A stretch of DNA of 64,000 bases from G965197005 sp965197005 (GCA_965197005.1 OZ239982.1:2046001-2110000); one strand, 5' to 3'. Counted from the first letter of the stretch, positions 51,391 through 61,843 are shown. A program made the numbers and translations. The notes: generated from the letters alone by a model not told the origin.

Positions 51391-54279
51391 ATGAACTTAC
51401 CTACGATACTAGAGACCCACTACCAACACATACAAACCCGTCTTAATCAGCAAATAGACGACTTTCAAACTCAATATCAACGCCTTAATACAGAACAACA
51501 AAATCAGTTTAAAAAGGTTCTAGCAGTTAGCCATTATGTGCTAGAAGAACTGGCAAAAGACTGGGCATTTATCTTTAACGCCATACACACAAACCGCATT
51601 ACACAACCCATTGACAATCACTTACTCAACCTTTGGTTAGATGAATTTTTACCCGAAAATGCCACAGAAGCAGACCTGCAACGCAGCTTACGCCAACTAA
51701 GAAGGCGTGCCATGCTATGTATTATCTGGACAGACACTTTAAAGCTCAAACCCATGCTAGAGACCACCAAAGCCTTATCCAATCTAGCCGACGTTTGCGT
51801 TAATCGAGGCATTAAAGAACTTAACCGCCTGCTTGAGCCTCGTTTTGGCAACCCCATTGGCAAGCACAGCCAAAGTGTACAGCCTTTTATGGTATTAGGC
51901 ATGGGCAAACTAGGGGCTTATGAACTGAATTTAAGCTCAGACATCGACCTAATTTTCATCTACCCCGAAAGTGGGCAAACCGATGGCAAAAAATGCTTAA
52001 GCAACCAAGAATACTTCACCCGCCTAGGGCAAAAACTCATTCAAGCCTTAGATGCCATTACCGAAGACGGCTTTGTATTTAGAACCGACATGCGTTTACG
52101 CCCCTACGGACAAAGTGGTCCTTTAGTCATGAACTTTGCCTCCTTTGAAGAATACTACCAAGAACAAGGACGCGACTGGGAGCGTTACGCCATGGTTAAA
52201 GCACGAATTTTAACTGGCGAACAAACCGCCCAAGGCAAACAACTGCTATCCATACTCAAACCCTTTATTTATCGCCACTATGTAGACTTTGGCGCAATTG
52301 ATGCGCTCCGAAAAATGAAAGCAATGATACGCTCAGAAGTGCGTCGCCGAGGATTAGAAAACAATGTCAAGCTAGGTGCTGGCGGCATTCGTGAAATTGA
52401 ATTTATCGTCCAAGCCTTTCAGCTTATTCGTGGAGGACAAGACCCGCAACTACAAAAAAGAGAACTAATAAAAGTACTTGATGTTCTCTCTGGAGAAGGA
52501 CACTTACCCCCCGAAGTCTGTCAAGAACTAAAGCAAGCCTATGTATTTTTACGCAACAGCGAGCACGCCATACAAGCACTCAATGACGAACAAACCCAAA
52601 CCCTACCAGAAAATGAATTAAACCAAGCACAAATTGCACATGCCATGCAATTTGATTGCTTTAACAGCTACCTAAAAGAACTCAACCAACAGCGAACAAA
52701 AGTATCACACCACTTTGCCCAAATTGTTGCCAGCGACGAAGAAGACCAAGAAAACAACAACCTACTTTGGCAAAACCTCTGGCAAGGAAACATGTCCGAA
52801 CAAACAAAACACACATTCTTACAACAGCACCCACACCCACAAACCGAAGAAATAATACAAACCCTAGCGCAATTTCGTGAACACAAAGCAGTACAAAACA
52901 TGCAACCTATAGGAAGAGAACGCCTAGACGCCCTTATGCCCCTATTACTACTAGAATTATGGCAACAAGACAACGCACTACAAGGGCTAACACGCATACT
53001 GCCACTACTAGAAGCCGTCATAAGACGCACCGCCTACCTAGTTTTACTAAAAGAAAACCCCCAAGCACTCAAACAACTGGTTAAACTCTTTTTAGCCTCC
53101 ACATGGGTTGCCAAATACATTATCGACACCCCCATATTATTAGACGAACTTTTAACCCCCGCCAACTTATACAAACTGCCAGACAAAACCGAACTAGCAG
53201 AAGAACTCCGTCTTAGATTATTGCGTGTTGAAGAACAAGATGAAGAACAACAAATTGAACAACTAAGCCAATTTGTACGAGCCCGCAAACTCTACGCCAG
53301 TGCCTGCGAAGTCATGGGCATACTCACGGTGATGCAAACCAGCGACTACTTAACCTACCTCTCAGAAGTCATGCTAGAAAGCGTACTCCAACTAAGCTGG
53401 CAACAAATGACAAAAAAATATGGGTTTCCACAAAACCAACAAAAACAAGCCGTCCTAGAACCAGAGTTTATCATCATAGGCTACGGCAAAATTGGCGGCA
53501 TAGAAATGAGTTACAGCTCCGACTTAGACCTTGTATTTTTACACAACGCCTACACCCAAGGAGAGACAGACGGCAAACGTAGCATTAATAACCAAGTATT
53601 CTATACTCGCCTAGGGCAGCGCATTATCCACATCATGACCACCCAAACTCGTACCGGTCAGCTATACGAAATTGACATGCGCCTACGACCTGCTGGCAAC
53701 TCAGGACTGATTGCCACCTCCATACAAGCCTTCGAAAAATACCAACAAGAGCAAGCATGGACATGGGAACACCAAGCACTTATTCGAGCCCGCTGTATTT
53801 GTGGAGATAACGCACTCAAACACCAATTTGCACAAATTCGCACACAAATATTAACTCAACCTAGAGACCTTGTAACACTCAAACAAGAAGTCAAAGACAT
53901 GCGCCAAAAAATGCGTGAACACCTTGGCTCCAAGCCCAGCGACAAAGGCACAACCTTTCATTTAAAACAAGATTTTGGTGGCATTGTTGACATTGAATTT
54001 TTAGTGCAATATTCTGTACTCGCTTGGTCATCTAGCGTGCCGCAATTACTTGAATTTACCGACAACATGCGCCAGTTAGATGCCATCGCAAATGCAGGTT
54101 TGATTAATCCAAAAGATTGTCAAATGCTACAGGACACCTACCTGACCTACCGCGGCGAAACTCATCGGCGAGCCTTGCAAGAGACTTCATTATTAATGGA
54201 CAATTCGCAGGTACAACAACTTGGCTTTCATACAAAACAAGCACAAGTCATTAATCTATGGCATAGGTTACTAGACTAA
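51391..54279 (+). CDS. glnE: Bifunctional glutamine synthetase adenylyltransferase/deadenylase
   Basis: 962 aa. Two nucleotidyltransferase domains: the deadenylase half has GMGKLGAYELNLSSDIDLIF (about residue 170), the adenylylating half has GYGKIGGIEMSYSSDLDLVF (about residue 697). A linker between them binds PII. GlnE switches glutamine synthetase off and on with nitrogen supply. AGGAG precedes the ATG; the distance to tatC is only 17 bp. glnE followed by ilvE is the order known from Pseudomonas. Confidence 0.97.
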   Translation: MNLPTILETHYQHIQTRLNQQIDDFQTQYQRLNTEQQNQFKKVLAVSHYVLEELAKDWAFIFNAIHTNRITQPIDNHLLNLWLDEFLPENATEADLQRSLRQLRRRAMLCIIWTDTLKLKPMLETTKALSNLADVCVNRGIKELNRLLEPRFGNPIGKHSQSVQPFMVLGMGKLGAYELNLSSDIDLIFIYPESGQTDGKKCLSNQEYFTRLGQKLIQALDAITEDGFVFRTDMRLRPYGQSGPLVMNFASFEEYYQEQGRDWERYAMVKARILTGEQTAQGKQLLSILKPFIYRHYVDFGAIDALRKMKAMIRSEVRRRGLENNVKLGAGGIREIEFIVQAFQLIRGGQDPQLQKRELIKVLDVLSGEGHLPPEVCQELKQAYVFLRNSEHAIQALNDEQTQTLPENELNQAQIAHAMQFDCFNSYLKELNQQRTKVSHHFAQIVASDEEDQENNNLLWQNLWQGNMSEQTKHTFLQQHPHPQTEEIIQTLAQFREHKAVQNMQPIGRERLDALMPLLLLELWQQDNALQGLTRILPLLEAVIRRTAYLVLLKENPQALKQLVKLFLASTWVAKYIIDTPILLDELLTPANLYKLPDKTELAEELRLRLLRVEEQDEEQQIEQLSQFVRARKLYASACEVMGILTVMQTSDYLTYLSEVMLESVLQLSWQQMTKKYGFPQNQQKQAVLEPEFIIIGYGKIGGIEMSYSSDLDLVFLHNAYTQGETDGKRSINNQVFYTRLGQRIIHIMTTQTRTGQLYEIDMRLRPAGNSGLIATSIQAFEKYQQEQAWTWEHQALIRARCICGDNALKHQFAQIRTQILTQPRDLVTLKQEVKDMRQKMREHLGSKPSDKGTTFHLKQDFGGIVDIEFLVQYSVLAWSSSVPQLLEFTDNMRQLDAIANAGLINPKDCQMLQDTYLTYRGETHRRALQETSLLMDNSQVQQLGFHTKQAQVINLWHRLLD

Positions 54280-54338
54280 AATAGTATCTATGAATAACAA
54301 CAAAATTTAAAACTGAAAAATGAATAAGTGAGACAAAC

Positions 54339-55265
54339 ATGATTGCAACAATGGCAGACAGAGATGGACTGATTTGGTTAGACGGAAAAATGATTGACTG
54401 GCGAGAAGCAAAAGTCCACGTCCTAACCCACACCCTACACTACGGCATGGGTGTATTTGAAGGCGTACGAGCCTACCCTACCAGCAAAGGTGCAGCCATT
54501 TTCCGCCTACAAGAACACACCGACCGCCTCTTTCGTTCCGCCCACATTTTAGGCATGAAAATTCCATTTACAAAAGAGCAAGTCAACCAAGCACAACAAC
54601 AAGCCGTACGAGAGAACAACCTAAGCGGTGCCTACATTCGCCCTATGGCATTTTATGGATCAGAAGGCATGGGACTTAGAGCAGAAAATTTACGCGTACA
54701 CCTAATGGTAGCCGCATGGGACTGGCCTGCCTACATGGGCGAAGAAGCCAAAACACAAGGTATTAAAATTCGCACCTCAAGCTACACCAGACACCATGTC
54801 AACATCACCATGTGCAAAGCCAAAGCCAACGGCAACTACATGAACTCCATGTTAGCCCTACGCGAAGCCTTAGAAAGCGGCTGTGAAGAAGCCCTACTTC
54901 TAGATCCAGAAGGCTACGTTGCCGAAGGCTCTGGAGAGAACATTTTTATCGTACGAGACAGCATCATCTACACCCCAGAATTGACCTCATGCTTAGATGG
55001 CATTACTCGCAAAACCATTATGACCTTTGCCCAAGAGCTGGGTTATCAAGTAATAGAAAAGCGCATCTCCCGTGATGAAGTCTACGTTGCCGACGAAGCC
55101 TTTTTTACCGGCACAGCCGCAGAAGTACTACCCATTCAATCTCTAGATAATCGCATCATAGGCACAGGTACCCGTGGCACAATTACCGAGCAACTACAAA
55201 GCATGTATTTTGACCAAGTAATGGGGAAACGAGAGCAATATCCACACTGGCAAACAGCGGTTTAA
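54339..55265 (+). CDS. ilvE: Branched-chain amino acid aminotransferase
   Basis: 308 aa, PLP fold type IV. Motifs: LHYGMGVFEGVRAY at the N-terminus, the PLP-lysine segment CKAKANGNYMNSMLA and GYVAEGSGENIFIV. It catalyses the last step in valine, leucine and isoleucine synthesis. An in-frame ATG at 54351 (MADRDG) is an alternative start. Confidence 0.96.
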   Translation: MIATMADRDGLIWLDGKMIDWREAKVHVLTHTLHYGMGVFEGVRAYPTSKGAAIFRLQEHTDRLFRSAHILGMKIPFTKEQVNQAQQQAVRENNLSGAYIRPMAFYGSEGMGLRAENLRVHLMVAAWDWPAYMGEEAKTQGIKIRTSSYTRHHVNITMCKAKANGNYMNSMLALREALESGCEEALLLDPEGYVAEGSGENIFIVRDSIIYTPELTSCLDGITRKTIMTFAQELGYQVIEKRISRDEVYVADEAFFTGTAAEVLPIQSLDNRIIGTGTRGTITEQLQSMYFDQVMGKREQYPHWQTAV

Positions 55266-55584
55266 GCTATCTAAGATTAAGAATAAAAAACCACCAGCAC
55301 ATGGCAAAGCAAAATATTAGATTTACCCAACCTACTGCAAAGCCATAACGCTGGTACTTAACACAGCTTATCCGCCCTCAAAAAAACAGCGTCTCACCTA
55401 GCATTAGGTAAGACGCCAAACTTGCAATAACCCGTATCTTCAAATACCACCATAACCAAATAAGCACCCACCTTAAAAACCCAAAACGGACACCCATCTT
55501 AACAAGGACAAATATAAATCCATATTTTATGCAAATACCTATAATTTATCATGGGGATAATCGCTATTGTTAATAGCAAATGCT
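55266..55584. other. Intergenic region between ilvE and dddR
   Basis: 319 bp between convergent genes. It contains the hairpin at 55389-55416 and otherwise AT-rich sequence with no credible gene. Confidence 0.6.
55389..55416 (-). terminator. Terminator hairpin downstream of dddR
   Basis: GCGTCTCACCTA and TAGGTAAGACGC form a 12-bp stem (one mismatch) with a 4-base loop. On the minus strand it is followed by TGTTTTTTT, so it ends the dddR transcript. Confidence 0.85.
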
Positions 55585-56490
55585 TCAAGCAATATTAGGA
55601 TTATGGTTGCCTTTAGCCTGTGCTAACAACCAGTCTCTAAATAAACCTGCATGTGGGTGTTCATATGAGTTATCTGGGGTTACCAAATAAAAAGCTTCTT
55701 TTGTAATAACTCGTTCTTTAAGTGGAGCAATTAATCTGCCAGATGCAAAAAACGGCTCTAATAAACAGCTCCGTCCTAGCGCAAAACCTTGCCCCAAAGA
55801 TGCCATTTCTAAGGCGGTAATGAGGGTGTCTGTTTGAATATCTTGGGTGGTATTTTTGAGATTATAGCCTAATTGATTCAGCCAATGTCCCCAGCCTTCT
55901 TCATAGCCTAGTACATGAAGTAGCCTGTGTTCCATAAGCTCTTCTGGATTTTTTGGTAGTGCTTTGCCATTATTTAAAACCGGACTACAAACAGGGATAA
56001 GTTCGTCCCATGATAAACGATTAGCAGAAAAACCTCGCCAATTGCCTTTGCCATAGCGAATTTCCATATCTGCATTTTTAACACCTTCATCTAACCAGAT
56101 ATTACTGGTTAGTTTTAGCCCTACTTCTGGGTGCTGTTGTAAAAAGCCATTTAGCCTAGGGGCTAGCCATGTAGTAAAGAAGATGAGGTTAATTTTAATA
56201 GTTAATAGATTGTTACGCCCTCGTCCAAAAATTTCATCAGTGGCTACAGCTAGACGCTCAATAGATTCATGAACAACGGGCAAGTAGGCTTTGCCAGCTT
56301 CTGTTAGTTCTAGCCCTCGCGGTAACCGAGTAAATAACATCACCCCTAGTTGAAACTCCAAACCCTTAATTTGCTGACTAACTGCCGCTTGTGTCATATT
56401 TAATTCAGCTGCGGCTTGGGTAAAATTCAAGCAGCGAGCAGAGACTTCAAATGAGCGTAGCCAATTCAGGGGAGGTAATCTTTTTTTCAT
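55585..56490 (-). CDS. dddR: LysR-family regulator of the DMSP cluster (DddR)
   Basis: 301 aa from the ATG at 56490; a GTG at 56502 is an alternative. The N-terminal helix-turn-helix is near residues 20-60 (NFTQAAAELNMTQAAVSQQI), followed by a GcvA-like effector domain. In Marinomonas MWYL1 the LysR protein DddR activates dddD in response to DMSP, and it lies after dddC as here. The role is inferred from this order. It is the last gene on the minus strand of the ddd cluster. Confidence 0.82.
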   Translation of the reverse strand: MKKRLPPLNWLRSFEVSARCLNFTQAAAELNMTQAAVSQQIKGLEFQLGVMLFTRLPRGLELTEAGKAYLPVVHESIERLAVATDEIFGRGRNNLLTIKINLIFFTTWLAPRLNGFLQQHPEVGLKLTSNIWLDEGVKNADMEIRYGKGNWRGFSANRLSWDELIPVCSPVLNNGKALPKNPEELMEHRLLHVLGYEEGWGHWLNQLGYNLKNTTQDIQTDTLITALEMASLGQGFALGRSCLLEPFFASGRLIAPLKERVITKEAFYLVTPDNSYEHPHAGLFRDWLLAQAKGNHNPNIA

Positions 56491-56567
56491 TTTTTTCAGC
56501 ACTTAAATTTAAAAAATGCCTAACTAAAGCGCAATCTGCTCTAAAGTTAGGCGCTGTATTAAGGTCG

Positions 56568-58064
56568 TTATTTCATCGTAGGCATAGAGAAATTAACACC
56601 CTCTCGTACATTGGTTGATGGCCATCTTTGGGTAATGGTTTTACGTTTCGTATAAAAGCGTACCCCATCAGGACCATAGGCATGTAAGTCGCCAAATAAT
56701 GAGCGTTTCCAGCCACCAAAGCTATGATATGCAACGGGCACAGGTAGAGGGACATTAATGCCTACCATGCCTACCTGTATTTGATCTGCAAAATAGCGTG
56801 CGGCTTCGCCATCACGAGTAAAAATACAGGTACCATTGCCATATTCATGTTCATCAATCAAACGCATAGCTGCCTGCATATTTTCCACCCGTACGACCTG
56901 TAAGACGGGACCAAAAATTTCTTCTTGGTAACTTTGCATATTTTCTGTTACTGAGTCAATTAAGGTTGCACCAACAAAAAAGCCTTGCTCATGACCGGCA
57001 ACAGTGGTGGTGCGTCCGTCAATAACTACTTTTGCGCCGTCCGCTTCTGCACTATTTATATAGCCTATTACTTTTTGTTGATGTTGACGAGTAATAACAG
57101 GCCCAAAGTCATTGTTGCTATCGCTGTATGCCCCTACTTTTAGGTTTTTCATGGCATGGCTCATCTTGTCAATCAATTTATCTGCGGCAACATCTCCAAC
57201 AACAACGGCAACGGAAAGTGCCATACAGCGCTCTCCTGATGAGCCAAAGGCAGCGCCTACTAGTTGATTGACAGCGTTATCCATATCTGCATCTGGCATA
57301 ATAATGGCGTGATTTTTTGCACCACCTAAAGCCTGACAACGCTTGCCATTGGCGTTAGCTGTTTGATAAATATATTCAGCAATGGGGGTAGAGCCAACAA
57401 AGCTAACTGCTTTTATCAATGGGCTATGTAGTAGGGTATCTACTGCTTCTTTATCGCCATTTACTACATTAAATACACCATCAGGCAATCCTGCTTGTTG
57501 TAGTAGTTGTGCTAAAAATAATGCAGTGCTTGGGTCTCTTTCTGAGGGTTTTAATACAAAGGTATTACCGCAAGCAATAGCTAGAGGAAACATCCACATA
57601 GGAACCATTGCTGGAAAATTAAAGGGGGTAATGCCTGCTACGACACCTAGAGGTTGAAATTCACTCCAAGAGTCAATATTAGGCCCAACATTTTTGCTGT
57701 ATTCTCCTTTTAATAGTTCGGTTATGCCACATGCATATTCTACATTTTCTATGCCTCTTTGTAGCTCTCCTGCAGCATCATGACTAATTTTTCCATGTTC
57801 TTCGCCAATTAATTGGCAAATTTCATCTGCATTTTGCTCTAATAGCTCTTTAAAACGAAACATCACTCTTGCTCGTTTTATGGGAGGGGTATCTCGCCAG
57901 TCTGCAAATGCAACTGCAGCACTATTAATAGCGTCTTCAACCGTTGCTTTAGGTGCTAGTGCAACTTGCTTAACTGCACGTCCCTCTGCTGGATTAAATA
58001 CATCTTGCAATTTGTTATTATCAGAAACCATTTTTCCGTTAATAAAATGTCCAATTAAATTCAT
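56568..58064 (-). CDS. dddC: CoA-acylating (methyl)malonate-semialdehyde dehydrogenase DddC
   Basis: 498 aa, aldehyde dehydrogenase superfamily. The MmsA-type FNFPAMVPMWMFP region binds NAD, and the nucleophile Cys sits in GERCMALSVAV. It turns malonate semialdehyde plus CoA into acetyl-CoA and CO2, the last step of 3-hydroxypropionate use from DMSP. In another setting the same family serves valine and inositol breakdown; the neighbours decide for DddC here. It lies 72 bp after dddB. Confidence 0.9.
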   Translation of the reverse strand: MNLIGHFINGKMVSDNNKLQDVFNPAEGRAVKQVALAPKATVEDAINSAAVAFADWRDTPPIKRARVMFRFKELLEQNADEICQLIGEEHGKISHDAAGELQRGIENVEYACGITELLKGEYSKNVGPNIDSWSEFQPLGVVAGITPFNFPAMVPMWMFPLAIACGNTFVLKPSERDPSTALFLAQLLQQAGLPDGVFNVVNGDKEAVDTLLHSPLIKAVSFVGSTPIAEYIYQTANANGKRCQALGGAKNHAIIMPDADMDNAVNQLVGAAFGSSGERCMALSVAVVVGDVAADKLIDKMSHAMKNLKVGAYSDSNNDFGPVITRQHQQKVIGYINSAEADGAKVVIDGRTTTVAGHEQGFFVGATLIDSVTENMQSYQEEIFGPVLQVVRVENMQAAMRLIDEHEYGNGTCIFTRDGEAARYFADQIQVGMVGINVPLPVPVAYHSFGGWKRSLFGDLHAYGPDGVRFYTKRKTITQRWPSTNVREGVNFSMPTMK

Positions 58065-58135
58065 TATAAAACCTCTTTATTTAAGTTAAAAAATCGTTTT
58101 CTTTGAGCGTATGGAGTATTGACTCTTTTTAGCCT

Positions 58136-59293
58136 TTACCAAAGTTGCTCATAAATTTCTATAATTTGCTGTGCAGTTGGCACACGTGGATTATTTGCAG
58201 GCGAGCCTGATGCCAAAGCTTGTTCTGCCATTGTTGGCATGAGTTTGAAAAAATGCTCTCGCTCTATGCCAAACTGCTCTGGTGTGGGTACATTGAGTTC
58301 TTCATTTAAGGCTTTTAATTCAGCAATAAGTTTATTATTGGCAACCTCTGTACTGTCTTGTATAGATGCAACACCTATCATTCTTGCGCAATCTGCATAT
58401 CTTTCAGGTGCGCCAGAGATAGAAAATGCAGTCACTGCTGGTAAAAGCATGGCATTAGATAACCCATGAGGCACATGAAATGCAGCACCAATGGGGCGGC
58501 TCATACCATGCACTAATGCCACCGAGGCATTAGAAAAAGCAATACCTGCTAGGGTTGAGCCTAGCATCATGGCTTCTCTTGCTTGTTCATCATGGCCATG
58601 ATGAAACACCTTACGTAAGTTTGAGCCGATTAAGCGCATCGCTGCCATTGCCTGACTATCACTATATGGGTTTGCTTTTTTGCTTACATAGGATTCAAGT
58701 GCATGGGTTAGAGCGTCTATTCCCGTATCGGCGGTAATTCTTGCAGGTAGACTTAGAGTTAATTTAAAATCTACCAGTGCAGCAGCTGGCATAAAACCAA
58801 TGCCCACACACAGCATTTTTTCATCACTTTTCTCATCAGTAATCACGGTAAATCGAGTAGCTTCGGAGCCTGTACCTGCAGTAGTTGGAATGGCAATAAT
58901 AGGAATGGTGGTTTCATCGACAATGCGTGGAAACTTATAATCTGCCATCTCACCGCCAAATTCACCTAAAACAGCAATGGCTTTGGCACTATCAATAGGA
59001 CTACCACCGCCTAGAGCAATAATACAGTCATAATTACCGCTACGGATTTTTTCAACACCTGCTTGAATTGAAATAACCGTTGGTTCTGGTACGGTATCTG
59101 CAAATATATCAGCACTAATTGAAGCGGCAGATAAGTACGTTTTAATCTGCTCTACATAGCCCAACTCAACCATCATTTTATCGGTAATAATTAGTGGACG
59201 AGAGCAACCCATTTTCATTAGCACTTCTGAGACTTGCTGGCTGGCGTTGCCGCCTATTTGCATAATTCTTGGTAAAATAATTTGTGTAGACAT
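58136..59293 (-). CDS. dddB: Iron-containing alcohol dehydrogenase DddB
   Basis: 385 aa, group III Fe-ADH. It has GGGSPIDSAKA (NAD), IPTTAGTGSEATRF and the metal ligands around FHVPHGLSNAM. It oxidises 3-hydroxypropionate to malonate semialdehyde. Between the transporter and dddC, matching the order dddT-dddB-dddC-dddR of Marinomonas MWYL1. Confidence 0.92.
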   Translation of the reverse strand: MSTQIILPRIMQIGGNASQQVSEVLMKMGCSRPLIITDKMMVELGYVEQIKTYLSAASISADIFADTVPEPTVISIQAGVEKIRSGNYDCIIALGGGSPIDSAKAIAVLGEFGGEMADYKFPRIVDETTIPIIAIPTTAGTGSEATRFTVITDEKSDEKMLCVGIGFMPAAALVDFKLTLSLPARITADTGIDALTHALESYVSKKANPYSDSQAMAAMRLIGSNLRKVFHHGHDEQAREAMMLGSTLAGIAFSNASVALVHGMSRPIGAAFHVPHGLSNAMLLPAVTAFSISGAPERYADCARMIGVASIQDSTEVANNKLIAELKALNEELNVPTPEQFGIEREHFFKLMPTMAEQALASGSPANNPRVPTAQQIIEIYEQLW

Positions 59294-59341
59294 AGTTATT
59301 TCTCACTTTTAATATAATAAAAATTAACAACACACACCTTT

Positions 59342-60949
59342 TTAAGGTGTGGTCGCCTCGTTCTCTGCTAGTTGTTCTGGTTTTTTATGCTTTCTTTTCT
59401 TTTTCCCAGGTAAGGGTTCAGCACGCAAAGACTTATACAGCCCATAAGTTGCCATTAAAGCGATTACGGAAAAAGGTAATGCAGAAATAATGGTGGCAGT
59501 TTGCAACGCACTTAAGCCACCTGCATATAAAAGCACCGCTGCGATCACACCCACAGCTGCACCCCAAAATATGCGATACCTTGGTAGTGGGTGTTCATTG
59601 CCAACAGAAATCAAGGTACAAATAACTAAGGTAGCGGAGTCTGCTGAGGTCACAAAATAAGTAATCAGCATAATGGTACAGATGGTAGCGACGATAATAA
59701 CCAACCATTGCGCCATGCCCATCAATTCAATGGTGGTAAATAATGCCATGGTAATATCTTTATTTACGGCCTCAGTAATACCACCACTACCAAATAGCTC
59801 GATAAAAATAGCGGTATTCCCAAAAATAGTAATCCAAAAAGTAGTAAGTAATGTGGGAGCAATAACCACCCCTGCAATAAATTCTCTAATGGTTCTGCCC
59901 TTAGAAATACGAGCTAAGAAGATACCAACAAAAGGAGCCCAAGAAATCCACCAGCCCCAATAAAAAATAGTCCATGCCCCTTGCCAAGTATCTTCAGGAT
60001 TGGGATTTACCCATAAGCCAAGTTCTACGGAGTGAAATAGATAATCACCTAAATTAGTAAAAAACGAGCCTAAAACATACGCAGTTGGACCGAATATAAC
60101 AAAAAACCCAATAATCAACGCCGTTAATTGCATATTCAGCTCACTTAAAATACGGATACCTTTATTGACCCCAGTTAGCACAGAAATGGTTGCAATCACT
60201 GAAATAACAGCAATGAGAATAATTTGATTAGCAACCGAAACATCTATACCAAGTAAATAATTCAATCCAGCATTCATTTGTTGTGCACCCAAACCCAGTG
60301 AGGTTGCAATACCAAATACCGTACCAAAGACAGCCAATAAATCGGCAACATGTCCTATCCAGCCATAAATTCGATTACCAAAAATCGGATACAAACTAGA
60401 ACGAATAGATAAAGGTAACCCTTTACGATAAGAAAAATAGCCTAAAATAAGCCCAACAATGGAAAATAAAGCCCAGCCATGTAATCCCCAATGAAAAATA
60501 GAAATACGCATGGCAATCTGTGCAGACTCTGCAGTCATTGCCTGACTTTCTGTAATAAAGGGATTACTTTGAAAATGATAAATAGGCTCTGCGATACTCC
60601 AAAATAAAATGCCAATACCAATGCCTGCGCCAAACAACATAGAGAACCAAGAAAAGTTACTAAATTCAGGACGATCCTCATCTTTGCCTAAACGAATACT
60701 GCCATAACGACTGACACTCAACCAGATAGCAAAAAATAAATAAGCACTAATTAAGCCGACGTAATACCAAGCAAGGTCACTGGCAATATACGCTTTTGCA
60801 GCCTTATAAATAGCACCTGCATATTCAGGGTCTATAACCGTAAATAAAACAAATAAAAGAACTAATATAGCAGAGGCAATAACCATAAATGGCGATGCAT
60901 TTGCAAACAGTCCTGACTCTGGTAATTGTATTTTGTGTTCATGTTTCAT
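59342..60949 (-). CDS. dddT: BCCT-family DMSP/betaine transporter DddT
   Basis: 535 aa from the ATG at 60949, which has AGGGGG upstream; a TTG at 60979 is rejected. Twelve membrane helices, with GAGIGIGILFWSIAEP and the substrate-site region WWISWAPFVGIFLARISKG typical of betaine-choline-carnitine transporters. In this cluster the likely substrate is DMSP, cotransported with Na+ or H+; glycine betaine is also possible. The start lies 1 bp from the uspA stop. Confidence 0.92.
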   Translation of the reverse strand: MKHEHKIQLPESGLFANASPFMVIASAILVLLFVLFTVIDPEYAGAIYKAAKAYIASDLAWYYVGLISAYLFFAIWLSVSRYGSIRLGKDEDRPEFSNFSWFSMLFGAGIGIGILFWSIAEPIYHFQSNPFITESQAMTAESAQIAMRISIFHWGLHGWALFSIVGLILGYFSYRKGLPLSIRSSLYPIFGNRIYGWIGHVADLLAVFGTVFGIATSLGLGAQQMNAGLNYLLGIDVSVANQIILIAVISVIATISVLTGVNKGIRILSELNMQLTALIIGFFVIFGPTAYVLGSFFTNLGDYLFHSVELGLWVNPNPEDTWQGAWTIFYWGWWISWAPFVGIFLARISKGRTIREFIAGVVIAPTLLTTFWITIFGNTAIFIELFGSGGITEAVNKDITMALFTTIELMGMAQWLVIIVATICTIMLITYFVTSADSATLVICTLISVGNEHPLPRYRIFWGAAVGVIAAVLLYAGGLSALQTATIISALPFSVIALMATYGLYKSLRAEPLPGKKKRKHKKPEQLAENEATTP

Positions 60950-60950
60950 T

Positions 60951-61403
60951 TTATTTTCCCCCTGTTGGTTGGCGTACAATTAATACAGAACAGGCAGCAT
61001 GGCGCATAACATATGCCGCATTTGCACTGATAAGATAATCTTCCAAATCTGGGCGATGTGATGCCATCACAACCAAATCTGCTTTTATTGATGTCGCAAG
61101 ACGCAATACCTCTTTATGCACTTTTCCTTGACCAACATGTGCTTTAGCGACAATATCATCAGGAATATGCTGTGCGATAAATTCGCCAATTGCAGCCAAA
61201 CCTTCTTGGCGCACATGGCGATCCATATCATCTGGCAAATGAATGGCAATAGCGGGAATATCAACATGAGGTACAACCGTAAGTAAATGCAAAGTCGCAT
61301 TATGAGCGCGTGCATACTCAATGGCATCGGGAAGTGCTATACGCCATGAGCTATCATGTTCAAGATTAATTGGAATAGCGATATTTTTATATTTATTACT
61401 CAT
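60951..61403 (-). CDS. Universal stress protein, UspF-like, coupled to dddT
   Basis: 150 aa, single Usp domain. The fold's start (KNIAIPINLEHD) and end (MRHAACSVLIVRQP) are normal. The segment SHRPDLEDYLISANAAYVMRH resembles UspF (YnaF) of E. coli, but the glycine of the ATP-binding GSxA turn is replaced (ISANAA), so nucleotide binding may be changed. Its stop is 1 bp from the dddT start, so the two are translationally coupled. Usp proteins next to osmolyte transporters (for example TeaD) regulate uptake. It is not part of the ddd operon I know from Marinomonas. Confidence 0.87.
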   Translation of the reverse strand: MSNKYKNIAIPINLEHDSSWRIALPDAIEYARAHNATLHLLTVVPHVDIPAIAIHLPDDMDRHVRQEGLAAIGEFIAQHIPDDIVAKAHVGQGKVHKEVLRLATSIKADLVVMASHRPDLEDYLISANAAYVMRHAACSVLIVRQPTGGK

Positions 61404-61843
61404 AATTTTAGTCCTTAGTTATTATTATAAAAATCAGAGTTTATTTTTTAGTTAGAAAAACCAACCAATTCATATTAATTAAAAGCAATTTATTCATTGC
61501 TTAATTTCACTATTACAAATAGATATTTTTTTTAAAAGCAAAAAAATTTTCCCCTAAGACCATATAATATTTATGCTTAAAAAAATATCGTGGTTATATT
61601 CCCTGTATTAACCTTGAAAAATATATAAAGAAAAAAATAAGGTATAAAAAAAATAACCTCTAAGGGTTTTTTTTTATTGCTGGTTTATGCTGTTTTTCAA
61701 CCCTACTATGCCAATTGATGATTTGGCTATTTGTATAAACATAATCTACTCAAAGCCAAGTTATATAAAAAGACAATGACTTAACTTACTTGCGCTTAAG
61801 CCAAAATCAATATTGAGCGCAACACTTTTACAGGATAATGACA
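61404..61843. promoter_or_regulatory. Divergent control region between uspA-dddT and dddD
   Basis: 440 bp, strongly AT-rich, with no gene. It must hold promoters for both arms of the ddd cluster and the DddR sites. The clearest structure is an inverted repeat TTGCGCT (61790-61796) / AGCGCAA (61816-61822), 22 bp before the dddD ATG. CAGGA at 61831-61835 is the dddD ribosome site. The -10 and -35 boxes could not be chosen with confidence among many AT-rich matches. Confidence 0.5.
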
